From assembly GCF_035762905.1 (NCBI RefSeq), contig NZ_DASUCC010000131.1, positions 89,488 to 153,487 of the forward strand: a stretch of DNA of 64,000 nt, written 5' to 3'. The notes under the pieces were generated by a model. That model saw only the letters and a list, made by a program, of their open reading frames with translations. It ran no database searches and was not told the origin of the DNA. How positions within the stretch are numbered: position 1 is the first letter of the stretch; every line of letters begins with the position of its first letter. Position numbers and translations under genes: made by a program. Source of the DNA: DASYTH01 sp035762905 (GTDB taxonomy: Bacteria > Actinomycetota > Actinomycetes > Mycobacteriales > Pseudonocardiaceae). This document shows, in pieces, positions 55,370-63,072 of this stretch.

Positions 55370-57165
55370 TCGTCTGCAAGACATGCGGCTTCCACAACAG
55401 GGAGGCCGACGCGTTCTGCGGATCGTGCGGTGCCTTCCTCGAGTGGACGGGGGAGAAGCTGAAGCCCGCCCCGGTGCCCGTTGCCGCGGCGGAGGAGGAA
55501 GAGGACGAGCCGAGGCGGGGCTGGTTCTCCCGGCTGCAGTCGGCGTTGTACATGGACGTCGGCAACCGCGACCCGATCCCGCCGGGGGCCAACGCCCGGC
55601 CCGGCATGCCCGGCGCCGGCCCGCCCGGGGCCCGGCCGCCGGGAGCCGCGCCCGGTCCGCCCGGCGCGCCACGGCCGCCCGGCCCGCCCGGTCCACCGGG
55701 GGCGCCTCGGCCACCGGGTGCCCCGCCCGGACCTCCTGGCGCCGGCCCGCCGAGGCCAACGGGCGCGCCACCCGGCCCACCGAAGCCGCCGGGTGCCCCG
55801 CCTCCGCCACCTCCGCCACCCGGTGCCGGTCCGCCGAAGCCCCCGGGCGCTCCGCCGGCTCCGCCCGGTCCGCCGAAGCCGCCCGCACCGCCGGCGCCGC
55901 CAGGTGCCGGTGGGCCGCCGGCACCGCCCGGTCCGCCGAAGCCACCGGCCCCACCCGGTCCGCCGGCTCCGCCCGGTCCGCCGGCTCCGCCGGGACCACC
56001 CAGTGCCGGCCCGCCCGGCCCGCCAAGGCCGCCGGCTCCGCCCGGGTCGCCCGGTGCCGGTCCGCCGGGTCCGCCGACGCCGCCGGCTCCGCCCGGAGCC
56101 TCGGGCCCGCCAACGCTGCCGCCGCCCGCTCCGCCGAAGCCGCCGGGTGCGTCCGGTCCGCCGGCGTTGCCCACCGCGGGCCCGCCGAAGCCGCCAGCCC
56201 CGCCGGCGCCGCCGGAGTCGGCGCCGTCGGGGCCACCGGCCAATCCCGGCGAGGTCAAGGCGCTGGTCGCCCCGATCACCGGGGCGGCGATCGCCCGCCC
56301 GGAGCAGCCGGAGGAGGTCGTCCCGCAGGAGGCGCGCAAGAAGGTGGCCGCCGTTCGCCGGCAGCCGCCGTCGCGGCGGCTCAAGCCGGGCGATCTGATC
56401 TGCGGCGACTGCGGTGAGGGCAACCCGGAGACCCGGAAGTTCTGCAGCCGGTGCGGTGCGTCGCTGCTGGAGGCGGAGAAGGTCAAGACTCCGTGGTGGC
56501 GCCGGCTGCTGCCGCGCCGGGGAGCCAAGATCCGCAAGTCCGGTGAGCGACCCAAGAAGGGCACCAGGGGCAAGACCAAGGCCGGCCTGCTCGCCAGCGG
56601 GACGTTCAAGGTGGTGCGCCGGATCGTCACCGTGGCGGTCCTGCTCGGCACCATCCTGTATGCGGTGTTCGCGCCGTTCCGCGGCTGGGTGAACCAGCAG
56701 TTCGCGGCGGCCAAGCACCAGGTCGAGGTGTTGATCTTCCCGCAGTTCGAGCCGGTCTCCCCGACGGCGAACGACTTCCAGTGCCCGGCCGAGCTGCCGC
56801 CCAACAACGGTTGTGCCCAGGCCACCGACGGGTTCAGCAACACCTACTGGCTGGCCCCGGTCAACGGCCCGCAACCGGTGGTGGTCCTGAAGTTCGACCG
56901 CACCGTCGACCTGGCCCGCATCATCGTCCGCAACGGCGCGAACGACGACTTCCAGGGCAACCACCGAGCGCGCAAGTTCCACCTGGTCTTCTCCACCGGA
57001 AAGACCACCGACGTCAACCTGCTCGACAATCCCGACCCGAACACCTACGAGATCGAGAACGGCGACGGCGCCACCAGCGTCGAGATCCACGTCGTGGAGC
57101 TGTTCCAGTCCGTCAAGGGCCAGAACCTCGCCGTCTCCGAAATCGAACTCTTCGAACGCAAGTAA
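55366..57165 (+). CDS. Zinc-ribbon/proline-rich/TM/discoidin-like membrane protein of the eCIS locus
   Basis: A 599-residue protein: N-terminal zinc ribbon CKTCGFHNREADAFCGSCG (4-22), an acidic patch, ~240 residues of Pro/Gly/Ala repeats (~74-315), a second zinc ribbon CGDCGEGNPETRKFCSRCG near 345-363, a basic stretch, one membrane span (~415-437, IVTVAVLLGTILYAVFAPF) and an outer beta domain resembling a discoidin/NADase-type glycan-binding fold (~466-599). This N-in, C-out layout would place the Pro-rich part in the cytoplasm and the sugar-binding-like part outside. As I recall, a membrane protein of this kind (CisA) anchors the Streptomyces eCIS and is needed for it to fire. GTG start overlapping the previous stop; last gene of the operon. 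Confidence 0.82.
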   Translation: MIVCKTCGFHNREADAFCGSCGAFLEWTGEKLKPAPVPVAAAEEEEDEPRRGWFSRLQSALYMDVGNRDPIPPGANARPGMPGAGPPGARPPGAAPGPPGAPRPPGPPGPPGAPRPPGAPPGPPGAGPPRPTGAPPGPPKPPGAPPPPPPPPGAGPPKPPGAPPAPPGPPKPPAPPAPPGAGGPPAPPGPPKPPAPPGPPAPPGPPAPPGPPSAGPPGPPRPPAPPGSPGAGPPGPPTPPAPPGASGPPTLPPPAPPKPPGASGPPALPTAGPPKPPAPPAPPESAPSGPPANPGEVKALVAPITGAAIARPEQPEEVVPQEARKKVAAVRRQPPSRRLKPGDLICGDCGEGNPETRKFCSRCGASLLEAEKVKTPWWRRLLPRRGAKIRKSGERPKKGTRGKTKAGLLASGTFKVVRRIVTVAVLLGTILYAVFAPFRGWVNQQFAAAKHQVEVLIFPQFEPVSPTANDFQCPAELPPNNGCAQATDGFSNTYWLAPVNGPQPVVVLKFDRTVDLARIIVRNGANDDFQGNHRARKFHLVFSTGKTTDVNLLDNPDPNTYEIENGDGATSVEIHVVELFQSVKGQNLAVSEIELFERK

Positions 57166-57187
57166 AGCCAACCGCCCCACCCCCACC

Positions 57188-57232
57188 GAGTCCCCGCTCC
57201 CTCCACCCCCAGGGAGCGGGGACTCGACTTTT
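57188..57232 (+). terminator. Rho-independent-type terminator of the eCIS operon
   Basis: A perfect 15-bp stem (gagtccccgctccct / agggagcggggactc, 57188-57225) with an 8-nt loop, followed by gactttt. It stands 22 bp after the last eCIS gene. Its outer arm matches the repeat unit of the flanking repeat fields. Confidence 0.85.
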
Positions 57233-57449
57233 CTCCGCGAGTCGCCAGTTCCAGCAACCGAACAGCCCGTTCCGGTAGCGAGAGTCACTGGTTCCGGCAC
57301 TCGAGTTCCCCACTTGCGGGATTCCGGGTAGCCCGGGTTTGCCTTGGCGCCGTCCCCGGTGGCGTCGCAACGCTCGGATCGGTCACCTGGAACCAGTAAA
57401 TCGGGTGCTGGGGCTGGCGACTCGCGGAATCGGAACCGGGGACTCGCCG

Positions 57450-57554
57450 ACCGGAGCCGGGGACTCGCCGACCGGAGCCGGGAACTCGCCGACCGGAGCC
57501 GGGAACTCGCCGACCCGAGCCGGGGACTCGCCGACCCGAGCCGGGGACTCGCCG
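57450..57554. repeat. 21-bp tandem repeat array, five units
   Basis: Five contiguous 21-bp units (accggagccgggaactcgcc plus g, with small substitutions) at 57450, 57471, 57492, 57513 and 57534, preceded by a partial unit. There are no spacers, so it is not CRISPR. The period is a multiple of three, so every frame reads a 7-residue repeat. Confidence 0.9.
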
Positions 57555-57586
57555 AAGGATTCGGGCTTTCCTTCGGCGAGTCCCCG
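57542..57586. repeat. 18-bp perfect stem-loop at the array end
   Basis: The last 21-bp unit and the following sequence form an 18-bp perfect stem (57542-57559 with 57569-57586) around a 9-nt loop. Similar but imperfect hairpins end copies 1 and 3 of the ~95-bp module. Confidence 0.8.
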
Positions 57587-57652
57587 TTCCGGAACATTGA
57601 GTCACCACCTCGGGACCGATGAGATGCCTCGAAGAGCCGCAGCCCGGCCCGG
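57560..57652 (-). repeat. ~95-bp repeat module, copy 4, inverted
   Basis: The reverse complement of the module at 38481, 38716 and 39074, including gaggtggtgactcaatgttc and gaggcatctcat-like segments read on the minus strand. Confidence 0.85.
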
Positions 57653-57914
57653 CGCCTGCGTCGCCGGGCGCCGCAGGCGCCCGGCGAAGCCGGGCCCGGC
57701 TCCCGCGCCCCGGTTCCGGTTGCCGGGTCCCAGTCGAGGACTCGCCGGCCCCAACAAGGGATTCGACGGTTCCCAACCGGGAACTCGGGGACTGGAGCTG
57801 GGGGATCGGGTGCTGGAGTCGGTAACTCGGCGATCGGAGCCGGGAGCCGGGAGTCGGGGATCGGTGTCGGATCCGGGTCCGGGTCGGGTGGGATCGGGTG
57901 GGTCGGGACATGCC

Positions 57915-57949
57915 GGAGGGGTGGACCGCGCGGCGCGGTCCACCCCTCC
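57915..57949 (-). terminator. Hairpin downstream of the beta-propeller protein gene
   Basis: A perfect 16-bp stem (ggaggggtggaccgcg / cgcggtccacccctcc) with a 3-nt loop, 11 bp beyond the stop codon at 57960. Confidence 0.7.
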
Positions 57950-57959
57950 AGGAGTCAGG

Positions 57960-60644
57960 TCAGCCGCGGACGACGAACTCGGCGGGGCTGACGGTGGGGA
58001 AGACGACGAGTAGTTGGGCGTTGGCGAAGAGGGCGGGCGAACCGTCCACCGTGGCCACGGTGGTACGGGTCTCCGGCTTGGACTTGTGGAAGATCATCAG
58101 GCTGGCGCGGAAGAGGCCGTCGGCGCCGACGGTTGCGGTGGCCTTGCCGGGTGGTGCGGGGGACAGGCCGATCGGGGCGAACGCGACGGTGACGGTCTTG
58201 CCGGGCGGGTAGCCCTTGCCGGTGATGGTGACGACGCGGCCGGGTGGGGTGACGCCGGGGTTGGCCTCGAGGGTCATGGGACCGGCGGAGCCGCGCACGG
58301 CGACCAGGGTCTGCGTGCTGCCGGCGACGTTGTGGGTGAACTGGAGGGTGGCCGAACGGTCACCGGGCAGCGTGGGGGAGAACTTCACCGAGACCCGGCA
58401 GGTTCCGCCGCCCGGCACCGGGGTTCCGGCGCAGGTGTTGGTGCCGATCGAGTAGTCGCCGGGGGCGCCGGGACCGACCGGGAGCACCGACGAGATCAGC
58501 AGCGGGGACTCGCCGGTGTTGGTCACCGTGATGACGCCTTCGGGGCCGGCGGAGAGCAGCGGGCGCTGACCGAACTCGAGCGGGACCGGGGCGGCCGAGA
58601 ACTCGGCGCCCCGCGGAACCGGCTTCTCGGTGCCGACTCCGGTGAGGTCGACCACGACCCGCCGGATGCCGGGGGCGTCCACCACCAACTGCGCGGTGCG
58701 GTTGGTCGCGGTCGACGGGCGGAACTCGATCGTGACGCCGCAGGTCTCGGTCTGGTGCAGGGTCCGGTTCTGGCAGGTCTGGCCGATGATCTCGAAGTCG
58801 GCGGCGTTCGGACCGGTCAGGCTGACCGTTCCGATTCCCAGCGGCCCGGCTCCGACACGGCTGACCGCAACCGTGCGCACCAGGCCCTGGCCGACCTCGA
58901 CCTGGCCGAAGTTCAGCGTGCTGGCCCGCAGATCCGGTTGCAGCGTCCGGACGAACACGTCGTCGCGCTGGTTGGTGTCGTCGGCGACGAGGTTGCCGGC
59001 GGCGGAGTCGTAGGCGATCCGGCCGCCGGTGCCGGACAGCGACGGCGGCATGATGTTCAGCCGCGCCTGGCTGGTGTGCCGGTCCGGGACGGTGTTCCCG
59101 TTGCCGGCGTTGCCGGTGGTGTTGGGGGAGACCAGGGTGCCGACCAGGCGCGGGCCGTTGGTCTGGTCGATGACCAGATCTCGCACCACGACCTGGCAGA
59201 ACGTCCGGGCTTCTGGTCGCTCCGGCGGCAGCGCCGCGTTCAGGCGCAGCAACGGCTCGCCGCCCAGCCGCGGTACCGGCGGCGCCGACGACGTGGGCGG
59301 CGGCGGTGGTTTGATGCAGGTCGAGGTCTGCGCGGGCGCGTCCGTCCCGTCGTGGGCGTTCGGCGAGTCGGTGACGAACGCGAGGTAACGGCCGTCGGCG
59401 GACAGTCCCGGCAGCTCACCGTTGACCAAGGCGCCGGCGTTGTTCCGGGACGCGATCACCGTGCGGGTCACCCGCTGGTTCGCCGGCCGGCTGTAGTCCA
59501 CGTCGACCACGTACACGTTGGGCTGGTTGAACCGGGAGCGCCGGCCCTCGAACAGCTCGCCGACGAACGCGATCCGCCGCCCGTCACCGGACACCGCCGG
59601 CCGCATGACGAGATCCTCGGTCTCGAATCCGCCGACCGGCTCGTTGTCGACGTCGATGTCGACGCGGGTGGCGGTCCCGGTCCGCATGTCGGTGGACACG
59701 ATGGCCCGGATCTGCGAGCACTCGCAGTCCGGCCAGTAGGCCATGCTCCCCACGACGAAGTTGCCGTCCGAGGAGATCGCCGGGTCGTACTGCGCGGCCA
59801 GTGACTCCGAGCCGAGGCCGATGTCGGCGGGCACCTGGCTCGCCTTGTCGACCTGGCCGGCCGGGAGGTTGAGCCGGGCGGTCAGGAAGTAGCTCGCGCC
59901 CTCGCCCTCGATCCACACGATCCGGCTGCCGTTCGCGGCCAGCTTCGCCGCCCGGGCGTACTCGTAGCTGCCGAACCCGCCCTGCAGCACCGGGATGTAC
60001 CGGTAGTCCCGGACACCGCTCGGCAGGTTCTCGTCGAAGTTCCCGTCCGCGTCCGGATCCCGGTCCACGATGAAGATCTCCGCATCGGTGTAGGCATCCG
60101 CCCACAGCACGTTGGTGGCGTTGGTGATGAACGAGACGAACCGGCCGTCGGCGGAGATCGATGGGGTGGTGCTGTCCCCGTTCGCCGGAGTGTCGATCGG
60201 CGGCGGTTCCTGCTGCCGCCGGGTCGGCAGCGGTGCGTTCAGGTCGAGGTGCTTCTCCGGCCCGTAGCGGACGAGCGGCGGCGGGGCCACGCCGATGGTC
60301 GGCTCGTCCCGCACCAGCCGCCCACGGCTGATCATCACCGTGCGGTTGCGGGCAAGGTCGCGGACGAACACGTTCTCCCGCCCGTCGGTGCCCAGGTTGT
60401 CCAGCTGCTCCCGGCTGGTGAACGCCACGGCCGTGCCGTTCTCGGACAGGGCGCTCTCATCCCCGCCCTGCCGGGCCTGCTCGCCCGCGTTGGTCACCGA
60501 CGCGCGCAGCGTCGAGCCGGGGGCGGCGACCGCACCGGCCACCGGGCCGCCGGGGCTCACCAGTAACACCGCGACGGTTCCGGCGACCACCGCGGTGGCG
60601 GAAGCGATGGCGACCGGGCGGCGAACGAAAGCGGATTTGGGCAC
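57960..60644 (-). CDS. Exported beta-propeller protein with ASH-type Ig domains
   Basis: An 894-residue protein with an N-terminal signal/anchor (~10-40, VAIASATAVVAGTVAVLLVS). Residues ~50-560 contain PD40/TolB-like propeller repeats (ALSENGTAVAFTSREQLDNL, SISADGRFVSFITNATNV, GLSADGRYLAFVTDSPNA, SGDGRRIAFVGELFEG). Two ASH/choice-of-anchor-D domains follow (LNFGQVEVGQ near 568; PVPLEFGQRPLL near 690), then an IPT-like end domain. It is a surface or secreted binding protein of unknown ligand. It faces the eCIS terminator across the right repeat field and is divergent from the next membrane protein, which may be functionally linked. Confidence 0.82.
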   Translation of the reverse strand: MPKSAFVRRPVAIASATAVVAGTVAVLLVSPGGPVAGAVAAPGSTLRASVTNAGEQARQGGDESALSENGTAVAFTSREQLDNLGTDGRENVFVRDLARNRTVMISRGRLVRDEPTIGVAPPPLVRYGPEKHLDLNAPLPTRRQQEPPPIDTPANGDSTTPSISADGRFVSFITNATNVLWADAYTDAEIFIVDRDPDADGNFDENLPSGVRDYRYIPVLQGGFGSYEYARAAKLAANGSRIVWIEGEGASYFLTARLNLPAGQVDKASQVPADIGLGSESLAAQYDPAISSDGNFVVGSMAYWPDCECSQIRAIVSTDMRTGTATRVDIDVDNEPVGGFETEDLVMRPAVSGDGRRIAFVGELFEGRRSRFNQPNVYVVDVDYSRPANQRVTRTVIASRNNAGALVNGELPGLSADGRYLAFVTDSPNAHDGTDAPAQTSTCIKPPPPPTSSAPPVPRLGGEPLLRLNAALPPERPEARTFCQVVVRDLVIDQTNGPRLVGTLVSPNTTGNAGNGNTVPDRHTSQARLNIMPPSLSGTGGRIAYDSAAGNLVADDTNQRDDVFVRTLQPDLRASTLNFGQVEVGQGLVRTVAVSRVGAGPLGIGTVSLTGPNAADFEIIGQTCQNRTLHQTETCGVTIEFRPSTATNRTAQLVVDAPGIRRVVVDLTGVGTEKPVPRGAEFSAAPVPLEFGQRPLLSAGPEGVITVTNTGESPLLISSVLPVGPGAPGDYSIGTNTCAGTPVPGGGTCRVSVKFSPTLPGDRSATLQFTHNVAGSTQTLVAVRGSAGPMTLEANPGVTPPGRVVTITGKGYPPGKTVTVAFAPIGLSPAPPGKATATVGADGLFRASLMIFHKSKPETRTTVATVDGSPALFANAQLLVVFPTVSPAEFVVRG

Positions 60645-60826
60645 GACTCGACCTCCAGGCGTGGTTCACCGCGAGAAACCCTATGAGGAATCGGGCCACC
60701 GTAGTGGTTGCCCAGGGGAGGCGGTGTGGACGCCCTGGGGTGCCCTAAAGGGCAGTTGTGATTGCCCGGGCACGCTCCCCCTTGCAGGGTTCCGGATTCG
60801 TGGCATCATCCGCAGACTTTCGTGAC

Positions 60827-62134
60827 ATGGGAGCCACCACGTCGCTGGCGAGTAGGCAGCTGTCCGTAACCCCTGGCGGGTCGGTCGACGCCACCGTCCA
60901 GGTGCGAAACAACGGAACGCTCGTCGATCAGTTCACAGTGGATGTGGTCGGCGATGCCAAGGACTGGACCGAGGTCGAGCCTCGGATCATGAACCTGATG
61001 CCCGGCCAGGACGGCCAGGTCGCGATCACGTTCAAGCCGCCGAGGAACTCCTCGGTGCCGGCCGGCTTCGTGCCGTTCGGGGTGCGCGTGCTGTCCCGCG
61101 AGGAGCCGCACGGTTCGGTGGTCGAGGAGGGTGCGGTTCAGGTCGAGCCGTTCACCGACCTCCAGGTCGAGCTGTCGCCCAAGTCGTCGCGGTGCCGCAG
61201 CAAGGCCCGCCACGAGGTCGTGGTGGACAACTCCGGCAACTACCCGATCCCGGTCGAGCTGGTCGCCAACGACCCGGACGAGCAGCTGAAGATGTCCCTG
61301 GACTACAACACGCTGACCGTGCAGCCGGGCACCTCGGCCTTTCTCAAGCTCACGGTCAAGCCGCACGACCGGTTCCTGAAGGGCGCCGAGCGCCGGCATC
61401 CGTTCCAGGTGACCGCGCTGGCCGCGGACATCCCGCCGACCACCGTGCAGGGCACGGTCGTGCAGCAGCAGCTGCTGCCCAAGTGGTTGCTGCCCGCGCT
61501 GATCGCGTTGCTGGCGCTGGCGATCGCGGCCGTCGCGTTGTGGTTCACCGTGGTCAAGCCGACCGTGCAGTCGGCGGCGCGGGAGACCGCGCAGACCGAG
61601 GTCGCCGCGCAGCAGGCGGCGATGCAGGAACAGGTGACCGAGGCCGAGGAGAAGGCGGCGGCGGCCGAACAGAAGGCGGCGGCGGCGCAGCAGGCCGCGG
61701 CCGGTGGTGGTGGCGGCGAACCGCCCGCACCGCCGGTGACCGGCCCGGGCGGTGTGGACATCAGCACCGGCACCGCGTTCGACACCCGGATCTCCGCTGA
61801 GGTGACCGCGAACCCGAACCCGAACGCGTTCACCAAGGTCGACACGGCGAACCCGGCGCCGGAGGCCGGCAAGACCGTGGTGATCACCGACCTGTTGCTG
61901 CAGAACCCGCACGGGGACACCGGAACGATCCGGATCCTGCGCGGCAACGACATCCTCTACGAGTTCGGTCTGGCCAACTTCCGGGACTACGACTACCACT
62001 CGATCGCGCCGCTGACCTTCCCGCCGGACAAGAAGCTGGGCATCGCGGTCAACTGCCAGACGCCGGGCGCACCCGAGCCGGCCAACGGCAAGTGCAAGGT
62101 GAGCGTCACGTTCTCCGGCAAGACTTCCGGCTGA
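60827..62134 (+). CDS. Membrane protein with Ig-like (NEW3) domains and a coiled coil
   Basis: A 435-residue protein: two Ig-like NEW3/COG1470-type domains in the N-terminal ~215 residues (LSVTPGGSVDATVQVRNNGT, VEPRIMNLMPGQDGQVAITF), one membrane span (~220-243, WLLPALIALLALAIAAVALW), an Ala/Glu-rich coiled coil (~250-295), a Gly/Pro linker and a C-terminal beta domain. No signal peptide precedes the Ig domains, so topology is uncertain. Similar proteins, annotated 'hydrolytic protein', sit near actinobacterial eCIS genes as I recall. The ATG at 60827 is chosen; an upstream in-frame GTG/ATG at 60758 is less likely because the Ig domain begins only after 60827. Confidence 0.78.
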   Translation: MGATTSLASRQLSVTPGGSVDATVQVRNNGTLVDQFTVDVVGDAKDWTEVEPRIMNLMPGQDGQVAITFKPPRNSSVPAGFVPFGVRVLSREEPHGSVVEEGAVQVEPFTDLQVELSPKSSRCRSKARHEVVVDNSGNYPIPVELVANDPDEQLKMSLDYNTLTVQPGTSAFLKLTVKPHDRFLKGAERRHPFQVTALAADIPPTTVQGTVVQQQLLPKWLLPALIALLALAIAAVALWFTVVKPTVQSAARETAQTEVAAQQAAMQEQVTEAEEKAAAAEQKAAAAQQAAAGGGGGEPPAPPVTGPGGVDISTGTAFDTRISAEVTANPNPNAFTKVDTANPAPEAGKTVVITDLLLQNPHGDTGTIRILRGNDILYEFGLANFRDYDYHSIAPLTFPPDKKLGIAVNCQTPGAPEPANGKCKVSVTFSGKTSG

Positions 62135-62152
62135 CCGGATCCCTCCCATCGC

Positions 62153-62199
62153 CTTCTGCCCGAGGAACGGTCCCGTTCCTCGGGCAGAAGTTGTGTGTT
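62153..62199 (+). terminator. Strong terminator after the Ig-domain membrane protein gene
   Basis: A perfect 17-bp stem (cttctgcccgaggaacg / cgttcctcgggcagaag, 62153-62190) with a 4-nt loop, followed by a T-rich ttgtgtgtt, 18 bp after the stop codon. Confidence 0.85.
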
Positions 62200-62222
62200 G
62201 TCAAAGGTTTCCGCGGATACGA

Positions 62223-62259
62223 AGAGGGTGGGCGACCCCCCGCGGGTCGCCCACCCTCT
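62223..62259 (-). terminator. Terminator of the minus-strand LuxR gene
   Basis: A perfect 16-bp stem (agagggtgggcgaccc / gggtcgcccaccctct) with a 5-nt loop, 22 bp beyond the stop at 62282. It stands back to back with the previous hairpin between convergent genes. Confidence 0.75.
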
Positions 62260-62281
62260 CGCCACGCACTCCGGGAAAGGC

Positions 62282-62914
62282 TCAGATGAGGCCCTCGCGC
62301 AGGGCGTAGGCCACGGCGTGGGACCGGTTGCGCAACTGGAAGCGGTTGGTGACGTCGTGCAGGATGCTCTTGACCGTGCGCTGCGAGTAGCAGAGCTTGT
62401 CGGCGATCTCCTTGGTGGACAGTCCCGATGCGACCAGCCGGAGCACCTCGGTCTCCCGGTTGGTGATGCCGGCCAGGTGCAGGCCGCGCGGTTCGAGCAC
62501 GTGCCGCTGCAGCCGGGACACCCGGTTGAGCAGCCGGCCGAGCAGATCCGGCGGAAGCGCACCCTCACCGGCGGCGGCGGCCTTCACCAGGCGCACCAGC
62601 ACGTCCGGAGTGGTGTCCGCGCGCCGGGCCACCGCACACACGCCGCCCTCGACGGCGGTGAGAATCTCGGTGTCCTCGAGCTCGCCGGCCACCAGCACGA
62701 CGCGGGTGAAGCCGCGGCACTGCAGGGTGCGCAGCAGTTGGCCGGCCCGGTCGTCGAACCGGTCGGTGACGACCAGCGCGACGGCCTCCGGCGAGGCGTT
62801 CTCCTCGTCGACCAGCCACACCTCGGGCCGGGTCCGCAGTGCCATGTGGACCCCATTCTGGAGAATGGGGTCGGTCGCTCTGACGACGACCGGTGTCCGA
62901 CTCTGTTCCAACAT
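62282..62914 (-). CDS. LuxR/NarL-type regulator with degenerate receiver
   Basis: A 210-residue regulator. The N-terminal ~125 residues resemble a receiver but lack the paired acidic residues expected near the start (RATDP instead of DD) and have only Asp51 as a possible phospho-acceptor. The C-terminal LuxR HTH is intact (ITNRETEVLRLVASGLSTKE, YSQRTVKSILHDVTNRF). It may act without phosphorylation. The ATG at 62914 is preceded by GAAGAAGAGA. Located 158 bp downstream of the canonical response regulator; no sensor kinase is in the window. Confidence 0.88.
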   Translation of the reverse strand: MLEQSRTPVVVRATDPILQNGVHMALRTRPEVWLVDEENASPEAVALVVTDRFDDRAGQLLRTLQCRGFTRVVLVAGELEDTEILTAVEGGVCAVARRADTTPDVLVRLVKAAAAGEGALPPDLLGRLLNRVSRLQRHVLEPRGLHLAGITNRETEVLRLVASGLSTKEIADKLCYSQRTVKSILHDVTNRFQLRNRSHAVAYALREGLI

Positions 62915-63072
62915 CTCTTCTTCTTCCCCGCTTCCAGTTCGCACGCTGCGTCAGCCCCGACCGCCTACGCCCAGCACGCGCCGACGTGTGCACGGAGAAG
63001 ATTGCCCGAATGGGCGTCCCGGGCACATGGGACCGATGTCCCGTTATTGCCCGACCGGGCAGGGCTTGCCGA

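Larger units (their letters stand above)
57233..57914. repeat. Mosaic repeat field right of the eCIS locus (inverted relative to the left field)
   Basis: About 680 bp with no credible gene. It holds a copy of the 26-bp element also found near lgt (57250-57275), a 21-bp tandem array, an 18-bp stem-loop, one inverted copy of the ~95-bp module, the GC-rich palindromes, and degenerate gactcgccggcc-type units. The modules are those of 38340-39350 in opposite orientation. Confidence 0.8.

Noticed and set aside
40547..57165. Prophage interpretation of the tail genes
   Set aside because: No head, portal, terminase, lysis or integrase genes are present, and DUF4255, DUF4157, LysM-hub and PAAR neighbours are typical of eCIS.
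57450..57554. CRISPR array
   Set aside because: The repeats are contiguous 21-bp units with no spacers and there are no cas genes.
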